Below, one piece after another: positions 1 through 6,367 of a stretch of DNA of 18,453 nucleotides (position 1 is the first letter of the stretch; each line of letters opens with the position of its first letter). The DNA lies in contig CBDUXZ010000004.1 in assembly GCA_965371325.1 (NCBI GenBank), forward strand, positions 1 through 18,453, in the 5' to 3' direction. Below the pieces are notes generated by a model, which saw only the letters and a program-made list of their open reading frames with translations, did no database searches and was not told where the DNA came from. This DNA comes from CBDUXZ01 sp965371325 [NCBI: uncultured bacterium]. Its GTDB lineage: Bacteria; JAUYMQ01. The position numbers and the translations under genes were made by a program.

Positions 1-65
1 CGGCCCATCAGCTTCCAGCTGTTGGCAAAACGGGGCGGACGCGACGATAGGGCGCATGGCCGCAT

Positions 66-93
66 CGAGGCGGGAGCGCGCGCTCCCGCCTCG
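66..93. repeat. Perfect 28-nt palindrome (hairpin)
   Basis: Bases 66-93 are fully self-complementary around a CG centre at 79/80. As RNA they would form a 12-bp GC-rich stem with a GCGC loop. The palindrome lies 57 nt beyond the stop codon of the minus-strand acyl-CoA synthetase gene. No T-run follows it on either strand, so it is not a classic Rho-independent terminator. It may protect a 3' end or act as an atypical terminator. I see no gene in bases 1-149. Confidence 0.6.
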
Positions 94-149
94 CGATTGT
101 CGGCGCCTCCGAACCGGCAAGTCCGCCGCCCTCTTCCGGCCCTGCCCGC

Positions 150-1874
150 TCACCCCTTGCGCGCATCACGGAACTGGTCGCCCTTCCAGCGCTCGAAGAG
201 CGGCTTGAGCTTCATGCGCTGGTACTTCCCCGTGCTCGTGACCGGGATCTCCTCGCCGAAGACCACGCACTTGGGTCGCTTGTGGAAAGGGAGGCGCTCG
301 CGACACACGGCAAGAATAGCTTCCTCTCCGACATCCGCCCCCTCCTTCCGCTTCACGTAGGCGCCCACCTCTTCGCCGTACCAGTTATTGTTGAATCCGA
401 CCGCGAGCCCGCGGGCCACACCGGGAATCTGGTTTAAGACCTCGTCGATCTCAAAGGGGGAGATGTTCACACCACCGCGAATGATGAGCTCCTTGATCCT
501 TCCAGTGATAAAGAAGAATGAGCGGTCGTCCTCGTCGAGCTCAAAAAAACCTTCATCCCCCGTGCGAAACCAGCCGTGCGCGAAGCTCTCGCGGTTCGTC
601 TCCGGACGGCCGAAGTAGTATCGCATCACATCCCAGCCGCGCACGACGATCTCGCCGCGCACACCGGCCTGAACCGATCTTCCCTCGCTGTCATGGATCG
701 ACATCTCGTTGCAGGCGATGGGGACACCGATGCTTGGAAAGCCGTAATCCGCCATCCAGCGCGCGTGGGCCTCTGGTGGTAAATCGATCGGGAGGAAACA
801 GTTGTAGCAGGTGGTCTCTGAGAGGCCGTAGCCGTGGATGATCGGGATGCCGAAGATCTCCTCGAAACGGCGACCCGCCTCGACCGTAAGCGGTCCGGCG
901 CCGCAGATGACGTATCGAAAGTTGTCGAAGGTGCGCGGATCAACGCCCTTTTTCCCCTCCTCGCAAAGGAACTGCAGAAGCGTCGGCACGACGCTTGCCA
1001 CGCTCACGCCTTCGGCGTGAACGGTGCTCCAGAAAGTCGAGGTTCGGAAGCGCGGGCAGAGCACCACGCATCCTCCGAAGAGCATCGGGGTGACTAGGGT
1101 GACCACGATGCCGTTCACATGATGGATTGGTAGGACGCACATGAGCCGGTCCTGCGCGCGAAAGCGGTGCCAGCGGGCAATCGCCCAGGCATCGATCAGA
1201 AGATTCCCGTGCGTGAGGACGACCGCCTTTGGCTCCGCGGTCGTCCCCGACGTGTAGACGATGAGCGCTTCATCCAGATATGAGAGATCGGTGGGCGGCG
1301 CGAAATCCGTGGTGGGCGGCGCGTCCGGCACCACGAGCGGTTTGAAACCCTCCCGGGCCGCTCCGCCGATCTGCGCGCGGGCCACGAGCCCCTCCAAACC
1401 ACCCCCTGCCTCCGCGCCTTTTGCGGCGGCGCTCCCGCGCGCGATCAGCGCCCGAGCACGCGAGTGCCTGAGGATGAAGCGGATGCGTTCCACTTCCTCG
1501 TCGACGTTGATGGGAACGACCACGGCGCCGATCTTCAGCGCGGCGAAGTAGACGACGACTGTCTCTGGCGCGTTCACGAGCAGCGTTGCGAGGCGATCTC
1601 CCTTTCGGAGGCCCAGCCCTTCGCAGAGAAATCGGGCAACGGCGTTCACGCGATCGCGAAAGGTTGCGTAAGATATCTCCTCGCGCGCGCCGGTCTCCTC
1701 GCGAATGGCGATCAAATAGGGAAGCGCGCTCAGGCTCGCAGCCTGCCGGTCGACCATGTCACCGACGTGTGCGAAGGGAAGCGCGTCGGCTTGCAGGGGC
1801 CGCCCGAGAAAGCTCTGAGCATTGGCAATGAGGGTGAGGGTTTGCGGGTCGGCGTGTTGATGGGAATTGGACAA
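150..1874 (-). CDS. AMP-forming acyl-CoA synthetase (class I adenylate-forming enzyme)
   Basis: This enzyme is expected to activate a carboxylic or fatty acid to an acyl-AMP and then to the acyl-CoA in the cytoplasm. Its 574 residues carry the family motifs in order: the phosphate-binding loop YTSGTTAEPK (residues 207-216), GYGLSETT (348-355), the hinge-region WFRTGD (435-440), KELIIRGGVNISPFEIDEVL (461-480) and the C-terminal PVTSTGK, whose K550 should be the catalytic lysine. Length is normal for the family. The start is TTG, with GGAG 8 nt upstream; a stop lies 27 nt further upstream, and the next Met is residue 40, so TTG is the best start, though not certain. It is divergent from the thiolase gene, which suits a shared beta-oxidation role. 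The family is clear but the substrate (medium/long chain or aryl acid) cannot be read from the sequence. Confidence 0.93.
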   Translation of the reverse strand: MSNSHQHADPQTLTLIANAQSFLGRPLQADALPFAHVGDMVDRQAASLSALPYLIAIREETGAREEISYATFRDRVNAVARFLCEGLGLRKGDRLATLLVNAPETVVVYFAALKIGAVVVPINVDEEVERIRFILRHSRARALIARGSAAAKGAEAGGGLEGLVARAQIGGAAREGFKPLVVPDAPPTTDFAPPTDLSYLDEALIVYTSGTTAEPKAVVLTHGNLLIDAWAIARWHRFRAQDRLMCVLPIHHVNGIVVTLVTPMLFGGCVVLCPRFRTSTFWSTVHAEGVSVASVVPTLLQFLCEEGKKGVDPRTFDNFRYVICGAGPLTVEAGRRFEEIFGIPIIHGYGLSETTCYNCFLPIDLPPEAHARWMADYGFPSIGVPIACNEMSIHDSEGRSVQAGVRGEIVVRGWDVMRYYFGRPETNRESFAHGWFRTGDEGFFELDEDDRSFFFITGRIKELIIRGGVNISPFEIDEVLNQIPGVARGLAVGFNNNWYGEEVGAYVKRKEGADVGEEAILAVCRERLPFHKRPKCVVFGEEIPVTSTGKYQRMKLKPLFERWKGDQFRDARKG

Positions 1875-1916
1875 GAGCGATGCTCCGGAGCGTGAAATTC
1901 AGGTGGGTGGGCGCCG

Positions 1917-1945
1917 ATCCTATCGGCCGGGGTTCACAAACGCAA
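1917..1945 (-). promoter_or_regulatory. Possible promoter of the acyl-CoA synthetase gene
   Basis: On the minus strand TTGCGT (1940-1945) and TAGGAT (1917-1922) are separated by 17 nt. They match the sigma70 consensus at 3 of 6 and 4 of 6 positions. The element lies 43 nt upstream of the TTG start. The match is modest. Confidence 0.3.
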
Positions 1946-2023
1946 AGGCTTTCTGTATCTTGACGGACCGACGCGGACGGCGAGAGCCCGGCGCGTCGCG
2001 TACCCCTCCGGCCTCCGTCTGCA

Positions 2024-2039
2024 TCCGGTACGTAACGGA
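2024..2039. promoter_or_regulatory. Candidate operator palindrome upstream of thiolase
   Basis: TCCGGTACGTAACGGA is a 16-nt inverted repeat with one mismatched symmetric pair. It lies 30 nt upstream of the thiolase start, within the divergent intergenic region shared with the acyl-CoA synthetase gene. Size and symmetry suit a dimeric repressor such as a TetR- or GntR-type fatty-acid regulator. The regulator itself is not in the window, so this is inference. Confidence 0.4.
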
Positions 2040-2069
2040 GCTGCGGAGCCGCGCCCAAGGAGAATGGAT

Positions 2070-3251
2070 ATGACCCGCGTTGCAATCGTGAGCGCCGCGC
2101 GCACCCCGATCGGTACGTTTGGCGGCGCCCTCAAGAATACCCACGTCGTTGATCTCGGCACTCTGGTGATCAAGGAAGCAATTCGCCGTAGCGGGATCAA
2201 GCCGGAGGAAGTGGACGAGGTCATCATGGGGAACGTTCTCACGGGTGGCATGGGAATGAACACGGCGCGGCAGGCTGCCATTCGCGCCGGACTTCCGGAT
2301 ACCACGCCCGCCTTTACAATCAACAAGGTGTGCGGATCGGGCCTGAAGAGCGTGGCGCTCGCCGCCCAGGCCATCCAGCTGGGGGACGCGGAGGTGGTGG
2401 TTGCCGGGGGCATGGAATCGATGAGCACGTCGGCCTACGTGCTCCCCGCGGCGCGATGGGGCGCGCGGATGGGGCACGGGCAGATGATCGACACGATGAT
2501 CCTCGACGGACTTACCTGCGCCATGGCCGACTGCCACATGGGAATAACGGCCGAGAACGTCGCCGAGCGCCACAACATTTCGCGCGAAGCGCAGGATGCC
2601 TTCGCGGTGGGGAGCCAGCAAAAGGCGGGCGCGGCCATTTCGGCGGGGAAGTTCAAGCAGGAGATCGTTCCGGTCAGCATTCCGCAGCGGAAAGGGGAGC
2701 CGAAGATCTTCGATACCGACGAGCATCCGCGGCCGGACTCGACCGTCGAGATCGCGGCGAAGCTGAGGCCGGCCTTCAAGAAGGAAGGAACAGTGACGGC
2801 CGCCAACGCCAGCGGGCTCAACGACGGCGCTTCAGCCACGGTGCTCATGAGCGAGGCGAGGGCAGAGAAGCTGGGGCTTACACCGCTTGCGACGATACGC
2901 AGCTACGCTTCGGCCGCGCTGGATCCGAAGGTGATGGGCCTCGGGCCGGTGCCGGCCACACGCAGGGCGCTCGAGAAGGCGAAGCTCTCCGTGGCCGACA
3001 TCGAGCTCTTCGAGCTGAACGAGGCCTTCGCGGCCCAGTCCCTCGGCGTGGTGAAGGAACTCGCGGTTGAGCCCGGGAAGGTGAACGTGAACGGCGGCGC
3101 CATCGCGTTGGGCCATCCCATCGGCGCGAGCGGAAACCGCATTCTCGTGACGCTGCTCCACGCCCTGCAGGACCGGGGCCTCAAGACCGGCGTGGCCGGG
3201 CTCTGTATCGGCGGTGGGCAGGGGATCGCCATGGTGGTCGAGCGGGCCTGA
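2070..3251 (+). CDS. Thiolase (acetyl-CoA C-acyltransferase)
   Basis: This thiolase should catalyse thiolytic cleavage of 3-ketoacyl-CoA or condensation of two acetyl-CoA in the cytoplasm. Visible motifs are the nucleophile C88 in NKVCGSG, the GGMESMS loop (113-119), NEAFAAQ, H349 in GHPIGASG and the proton-shuttling C379 in GLCIGGGQG, so the catalytic triad is complete. Length is 393 residues, typical of the family. Two in-frame ATGs occur. ATG 2064 abuts the ribosome binding site AAGGAG (2057-2062), whereas ATG 2070 is 7 nt from it and begins [15 protein letters not shown] as family members do, so 2070 is preferred. The gene is followed by a strong terminator. I cannot separate the biosynthetic (AtoB/PhaA) role from the degradative (FadA) one by sequence alone. 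Confidence 0.95.
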   Translation: MTRVAIVSAARTPIGTFGGALKNTHVVDLGTLVIKEAIRRSGIKPEEVDEVIMGNVLTGGMGMNTARQAAIRAGLPDTTPAFTINKVCGSGLKSVALAAQAIQLGDAEVVVAGGMESMSTSAYVLPAARWGARMGHGQMIDTMILDGLTCAMADCHMGITAENVAERHNISREAQDAFAVGSQQKAGAAISAGKFKQEIVPVSIPQRKGEPKIFDTDEHPRPDSTVEIAAKLRPAFKKEGTVTAANASGLNDGASATVLMSEARAEKLGLTPLATIRSYASAALDPKVMGLGPVPATRRALEKAKLSVADIELFELNEAFAAQSLGVVKELAVEPGKVNVNGGAIALGHPIGASGNRILVTLLHALQDRGLKTGVAGLCIGGGQGIAMVVERA

Positions 3252-3275
3252 CGCCTACTCAGGGGAATCAATCTG

Positions 3276-3310
3276 AAAGCATCGCGGCGGAAACGTTGCG
3301 GTGCTTTTTT
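3276..3310 (+). terminator. Rho-independent terminator (likely bidirectional)
   Basis: Arms 3276-3289 and 3294-3307 pair over 14 bp, including three G-U wobbles, around a GAAA tetraloop (3290-3293). A run of six T ends at 3310. The site lies between the convergent thiolase and DUF218 genes and also has a T-rich tail on the minus strand, so it probably serves both. Confidence 0.88.
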
Positions 3311-3311
3311 C

Positions 3312-3965
3312 TTAGTAGGGCTCAACGGGCGATTTGTCGCGGAAGAGGAAGAGTTCGTAGTAGGCGATCTTGGCGTACTCGTTCTGAACGCTGAGGAGAT
3401 CCCCTTCGTATCGCCACCAGGTGTCACGGTGGAACCGTGCATAGGGGGTGCCGCGAACGATGGCTTCGAGAGAGGTTTCCTCGGAGAGATGATTCCAGGT
3501 GAGCCGAATGCGTCGAAGGTGGTAAGGCGAGCTGACAAGAATCACGCGCTTCCATTTTCGCTCGAGCATCAGGTCTCGGACGATGATCAGCTCCTCGAAA
3601 GTGCTGGTACTCTGATTCAGGACAAGAATGTCCTTTTCGGGGATATTCATCTTCAGGAGGACAGTGGCGGAAAGCTCCGCGTGGGTCAGGGAGGGACCGG
3701 CCACCTGGAGGTATTCCGGCACCATGGAGGAGGCGCATAGGAGGCGCGGGGCGAGGCCCCTTTGATAAAGCACGGCGGCATAGCGTGGCCGGTCGGGGAC
3801 GGAACCTGACAGCACGACAATCAGATCCGAAGGCGCGAGGGGATCTTCGGTGATAAGAAAGCCCGAGATGGATGGGAGCCAGCGCGGGGCGGACTTGACG
3901 GCGACCGTCAGGAGCACGAGCGCGATGACGAGCGCCACAAGGAGTTGCTTCAGGCAGGCGCGCAT
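3312..3965 (-). CDS. DUF218 / YdcF-SanA-like membrane-anchored protein
   Basis: The 217-residue product starts with a hydrophobic segment (about residues 7-24) that should anchor it in the inner membrane, with the rest on the outer face. The remainder is a DUF218 domain: the first strand DLIVVLSGS (47-55), the STSTFEE segment (residues 120-126) and SSPYHLRR (145-152), which match the conserved positions of the YdcF/SanA/ElyC family. Members are linked to cell-envelope integrity and lipid-carrier or peptidoglycan precursor metabolism, but no reaction is firmly established. The ATG is preceded by an excellent ribosome binding site, AAGGGAGG, about 6 nt away. It is convergent with thiolase and divergent from the SDR gene. 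The exact role is unknown. Confidence 0.85.
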   Translation of the reverse strand: MRACLKQLLVALVIALVLLTVAVKSAPRWLPSISGFLITEDPLAPSDLIVVLSGSVPDRPRYAAVLYQRGLAPRLLCASSMVPEYLQVAGPSLTHAELSATVLLKMNIPEKDILVLNQSTSTFEELIIVRDLMLERKWKRVILVSSPYHLRRIRLTWNHLSEETSLEAIVRGTPYARFHRDTWWRYEGDLLSVQNEYAKIAYYELFLFRDKSPVEPY

Positions 3966-3977
3966 CCGGACCCTCCC

Positions 3978-4009
3978 TTGTCCACAGCTGTTGGCAAATC
4001 TGTGGAAAA
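3978..4009. other. Pair of inverted DnaA-box-like 9-mers
   Basis: TTGTCCACA (3978-3986, plus strand) and the complement of TTTTCCACA (4001-4009) face each other across 14 nt. Both match, or are one base from, the DnaA box consensus TTWTNCACA. AT-rich DNA follows (4007-4022). The pair lies just upstream of the DUF218 start, within the divergent intergenic region. It could bind DnaA as a regulatory or titration site, or it could be chance. No replication gene is nearby. Confidence 0.35.
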
Positions 4010-4016
4010 CAAAAAA

Positions 4017-4148
4017 TTGAAACGTGTTTACGCCTACTTAAAGGCCCTGGCGACTACAAAATCCCGATTTTTGTTTTGGCTACCCTAGGGCCCTGGCCAC
4101 CGGACCGCAAGGGTGGGCGCAAGATAAGGGGTCGGCCCCCTTTTTCTT
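4017..4148 (+). ncRNA. Candidate small RNA in the DUF218-SDR intergenic region
   Basis: A good terminator at 4126-4148 faces the plus strand, although no plus-strand gene lies between the previous terminator (3310) and it. A promoter-like TTGAAA (4017-4022) with TTAAAG 15 nt later could start a transcript of roughly 100 nt. Inside, AAAATC/GATTTT (4058-4071) and GGCCCT (4043-4048)/AGGGCC (4087-4092) could pair. No known RNA family is recognised. Promoter and structure are inferred. Confidence 0.3.
4126..4148 (+). terminator. Rho-independent terminator upstream of SDR gene
   Basis: AAGGGG (4126-4131) pairs with CCCCTT (4137-4142) across a 5-nt loop, followed by TTTCTT. It ends 10 nt before the SDR -10 box, so it may insulate the SDR promoter from upstream transcription or end a small RNA. 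Confidence 0.6.
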
Positions 4149-4157
4149 CACTTGGCC

Positions 4158-4163
4158 TATAAT
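4158..4163 (+). promoter_or_regulatory. -10 box (TATAAT) of the SDR gene
   Basis: An exact sigma70 -10 hexamer, TATAAT, lies 44 nt upstream of the chosen SDR start. No convincing -35 box is seen 16-18 nt further upstream, where the sequence is GC-rich and overlaps the terminator, so the promoter may be weak or activator-dependent. Confidence 0.45.
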
Positions 4164-4207
4164 GCCGGTTCACGCCGGCCGAACGTGGCCCGCCCATGGA
4201 GAAAGAG

Positions 4208-5008
4208 ATGCTGCTCGAGGGGAAGATCTGCATTATCACCGGCGCTGCTTCGGGAATCGGACGGGCCTCCGCACTTCTCTTCGCCAGAGAAGGGGGGACG
4301 GTCGTGGTCGCCGACGTGAACGAGGCCGACGGCAAGAAGACCGTGACCGACATCCAGTCCGGCGGGGGGAAGGCCTCCTTCACCCGTACGGACGTCTCCC
4401 GGGCGGACGAGGTCGAGGGACTGATCGAAGGGGCCGTATCGGAGTATGGCCGCCTCGACGTGCTCTTTAACAACGCCGGCGTGGACTTCATGGGGCAGCT
4501 CCACGCCATGAACGAGGCCGACTGGGATCGCATCATCGATGTCAATCTGAAAGGGACTTTCCTGGGGATCAAGTACGCCATTCCCCACATGAAGCGGCAG
4601 GGGAAGGGGACAATCGTCAGCACGGCAAGCGTGGCGGGCCTCATCGGTTCGAGCGGGATGGGCGCATACAATGCCGCAAAGGGCGGGGTCGTTCTGCTCA
4701 CCAAGCACGTGGCGGTGGAGTACGGGCGTATGGGGATCCGCGCCAACTGCCTCTGCCCGGGGGTCATCGAAACCCCTATGACAGCGATGCTTCGGGAGTC
4801 GCCGGCGGCGGAGGACATCCAGAAGGCGATGAAAGCGCTCTATCCGCTGAAGCGGTTCGGCAAGCCGGAGGAGGTCGCCTGGCCGGCGCTGTTCCTGGCG
4901 AGCGACGTTTCTTCCTATATCACGGGGCATGCACTTGCCATTGACGGCGGGATGACGGCAGGGACTCAGAGCGTCGTCGACATGTTCGGATTGAGAAACA
5001 AGCGCTGA
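4208..5008 (+). CDS. SDR family NAD-dependent oxidoreductase
   Basis: This is a classical short-chain dehydrogenase/reductase of 266 residues, expected to oxidise or reduce an alcohol/ketone in the cytoplasm. Motifs seen: cofactor loop TGAASGIG (11-18), acidic D36 after the second strand (favouring NAD over NADP), NNAG (88-91), N113, S141 in the catalytic-serine segment, and Y154-x3-K158 (YNAAK). The full N-S-Y-K tetrad is present. ATG 4196 has no ribosome binding site, while ATG 4208 is preceded by GGAG at 4198-4201 and starts at the usual distance from the glycine-rich loop, so 4208 is preferred. An exact TATAAT lies upstream and a long hairpin downstream. The substrate is unknown; 3-hydroxyacyl or cyclic alcohols are possible given the lipid-related neighbours. 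Confidence 0.92.
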   Translation: MLLEGKICIITGAASGIGRASALLFAREGGTVVVADVNEADGKKTVTDIQSGGGKASFTRTDVSRADEVEGLIEGAVSEYGRLDVLFNNAGVDFMGQLHAMNEADWDRIIDVNLKGTFLGIKYAIPHMKRQGKGTIVSTASVAGLIGSSGMGAYNAAKGGVVLLTKHVAVEYGRMGIRANCLCPGVIETPMTAMLRESPAAEDIQKAMKALYPLKRFGKPEEVAWPALFLASDVSSYITGHALAIDGGMTAGTQSVVDMFGLRNKR

Positions 5009-5024
5009 TACGTACGCGATGCCG

Positions 5025-5074
5025 CCCGGAATAACGAAGGCCTCCCGTCCCGGGGAGGTCTTCGTTATTCCGGG
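5025..5074. terminator. Long hairpin after SDR gene, probable bidirectional terminator
   Basis: Arms 5025-5046 and 5053-5074 pair over 22 bp with one G-U wobble around a 6-nt loop. The inner core (GAAGGCCTCCC with GGGAGGTCTTC) followed by GTTATT resembles a terminator stem whose U-rich tail is itself base-paired. It sits between the convergent SDR gene and the small basic-protein gene. Confidence 0.65.
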
Positions 5075-5139
5075 CACCGCCAACGGGGGCAGGCGACCGA
5101 TCGGATTGACGATGCGCTCTCACCCGGGTATGGAGGCCC

Positions 5140-5232
5140 TTAGCGGCGCCCCTTGCAGGGCTTGGTGCCGTGGTTGGCCTTCTTGCTCTTCCACTTGAGT
5201 TTCTGACGCTTCTTGTGGCGGCGCTTGCGCAT
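5140..5232 (-). CDS. 30-residue, very basic small protein
   Basis: A 30-codon gene begins ATG CGC AAG CGC CGC and ends TAA. The product starts MRKRRHKKRQKLKWKSKKAN and continues through HGTKP to GRR. More than half of its residues are Lys, Arg or His, and it has a single Cys and a single Trp. Minus-strand AGGAG lies 6 nt upstream of the ATG, an ideal ribosome binding site, which strongly supports translation. The composition resembles tiny ribosomal or ribosome-associated proteins (bTHX, bL36 or the AURKAIP1/COX24 type), but I do not recognise a family with certainty. It is divergent from the QueG-like gene and convergent with the SDR gene. A possible promoter is TTGAAG ... TCTAAA at about 5272-5298 on the minus strand. 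Confidence 0.72.
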   Translation of the reverse strand: MRKRRHKKRQKLKWKSKKANHGTKPCKGRR

Positions 5233-5421
5233 GGGTGGCTCCTCTAACCGGACGCGATCCAGAGGCGGCAATTTAGACTAAAAAAGGGCGGCCTTCAACC
5301 GGTAGCGGTCCCGTCCCCGACCGAACGGCTTGACTCCCGCCCTGCCCACTTCCACCATGGGGCGGGAAGCAGGTATCGAAAAACACGGTCCGAAGCATCG
5401 TCCATCCACAAAGGGGATAAA

Positions 5422-6174
5422 GTGTCCAGCAGGCCCCTCGCGTCTGAACCAGAAGGGCTTCTCGCGGCCATCCGGTGCGAGGCGGGGTCGCGGGGTTTCG
5501 ACCTGGTGGGCGTCGTGGACGCGGCCGTCTATGACGCGGCGGCGCCCGCCGGGCACCGGATCGGGGATGTGTGGGAAGAGGCACACGCGGCGATCGTAAT
5601 CGGAAACGCCGGTCCACGTTTCTGGAACCGGTTTCGGGGGGAGCACAAGGGCCGGCTTGATCGCGCGAAAGGCGAAGACCCGCTCGACGGGTTTACGGTT
5701 CGGGAAACCGCCCCCCTCAGTGCGATCCTCGCCGAACGGGGCTTCACCGAACGGACCGTCTACCCTTTCTTCGGCGCGACCGACCATGCGCTCTCATTTC
5801 GCGAACTGGCGATCGCGGCCGGGTTCGGCGTCTGGAGCGTCCTGGGCCTGGTTCTGAGCCCGGTCTACGGGCCCTGGATCGCGAGCCGCGCGGCTATTCT
5901 GACCAGCACGCCCCTCGCGCCGACAGGCCGGCTTGAGAGTTTCGACCCCTGCAGCGCCTGCCCCGCGCCCTGCATCGACATCTGTCCGGGCGACGCATTT
6001 CCGGGGCGGCAATGGTCCGCCAGGGCCTGTCTCAGCGCGAAGAGCCGCCTCGAGCCCTGCCGCCAGCGCTGCCTTTCACGCATTCATTGCGTCTACGGCA
6101 GCGAGTACCGTTACGCGCCCGAGGAGATGGCCTACCACGGCACCTACCCCCCGTCAGCGCAGAAAGATCGCTGA
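5422..6174 (+). CDS. Short QueG-like iron-sulfur protein
   Basis: The 250-residue product has an N-terminal region resembling the corrinoid-binding part of epoxyqueuosine reductase (QueG) and related reductases: FRELAIAAGFGVWSVLGLVL (126-145) and SPVYGPW (146-152) parallel the QueG segment around its GK-N-L-x-S-x-x-x-G-S-W motif. A Cys cluster follows: C177-x2-C180-x3-C184-x3-C188-P, then C203, C213, C217 and C223, and a conserved-looking CVYGSEYRYAPEEMAYH tail (223-239). Eight or so cysteines could hold one or two 4Fe-4S clusters. It is much shorter than QueG (about 350 residues), so a different substrate is likely. GTG 5422 is supported by AAGGGG 5 nt upstream. Function is unproven. Confidence 0.75.
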   Translation: MSSRPLASEPEGLLAAIRCEAGSRGFDLVGVVDAAVYDAAAPAGHRIGDVWEEAHAAIVIGNAGPRFWNRFRGEHKGRLDRAKGEDPLDGFTVRETAPLSAILAERGFTERTVYPFFGATDHALSFRELAIAAGFGVWSVLGLVLSPVYGPWIASRAAILTSTPLAPTGRLESFDPCSACPAPCIDICPGDAFPGRQWSARACLSAKSRLEPCRQRCLSRIHCVYGSEYRYAPEEMAYHGTYPPSAQKDR

Positions 6175-6206
6175 GGGCGCCGCAGGAACTGCCCGAGGGT
6201 GCATGA

Positions 6207-6229
6207 CGGCCTTTGAATAGGCCGCGTTT
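6207..6229 (+). terminator. Weak hairpin after the QueG-like gene
   Basis: CGGCCT (6207-6212) and AGGCCG (6219-6224) form a 6-bp stem with a 6-nt loop, followed by CGTTT. The tail is poor, so termination is uncertain. Confidence 0.35.
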
Positions 6230-6306
6230 CGGGGGCGTCGGGGGGGGAGCGAACCGGCGGGGAGGCCATCCGGTCCGGAAACACCCGCCCCTCCCTTCAT
6301 GGAAGG

Positions 6307-6335
6307 TTGACACACTGGTATGAGTGATCTAGACG
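6307..6335 (+). promoter_or_regulatory. Probable promoter of the alpha/beta hydrolase gene
   Basis: A perfect -35 hexamer TTGACA (6307-6312) is followed after 17 nt by TAGACG (6330-6335), a 3 of 6 match to the -10 box. Transcription would begin near 6342. That is downstream of the in-frame ATG at 6320, which supports the later start codon at 6368. Confidence 0.45.
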
Positions 6336-6367
6336 CAGGAAGACCTTTTTCAAGCAGTGAGGTCCTC

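Noticed and set aside
1920-2726. 268-codon minus-strand open frame across the thiolase start
   Set aside because: It overlaps a certain thiolase gene and its divergent promoter, has no ribosome binding site and no recognisable motif.
3979-4005. Reading the inverted CCACAG/CTGTGG as a terminator
   Set aside because: The stem is 6 bp with a 12-nt loop. On the minus strand the T-run precedes the stem, and on the plus strand only A follows, so it cannot act as a Rho-independent terminator.
4157-5083. 308-codon minus-strand open frame opposite the SDR gene
   Set aside because: The SDR gene on the other strand has a complete catalytic tetrad. The antisense frame runs through the terminator hairpin at 5025-5074.
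6320-6367. N-terminal extension of the hydrolase from ATG 6320
   Set aside because: It has no ribosome binding site and lies between the promoter hexamers, ahead of the expected transcription start.
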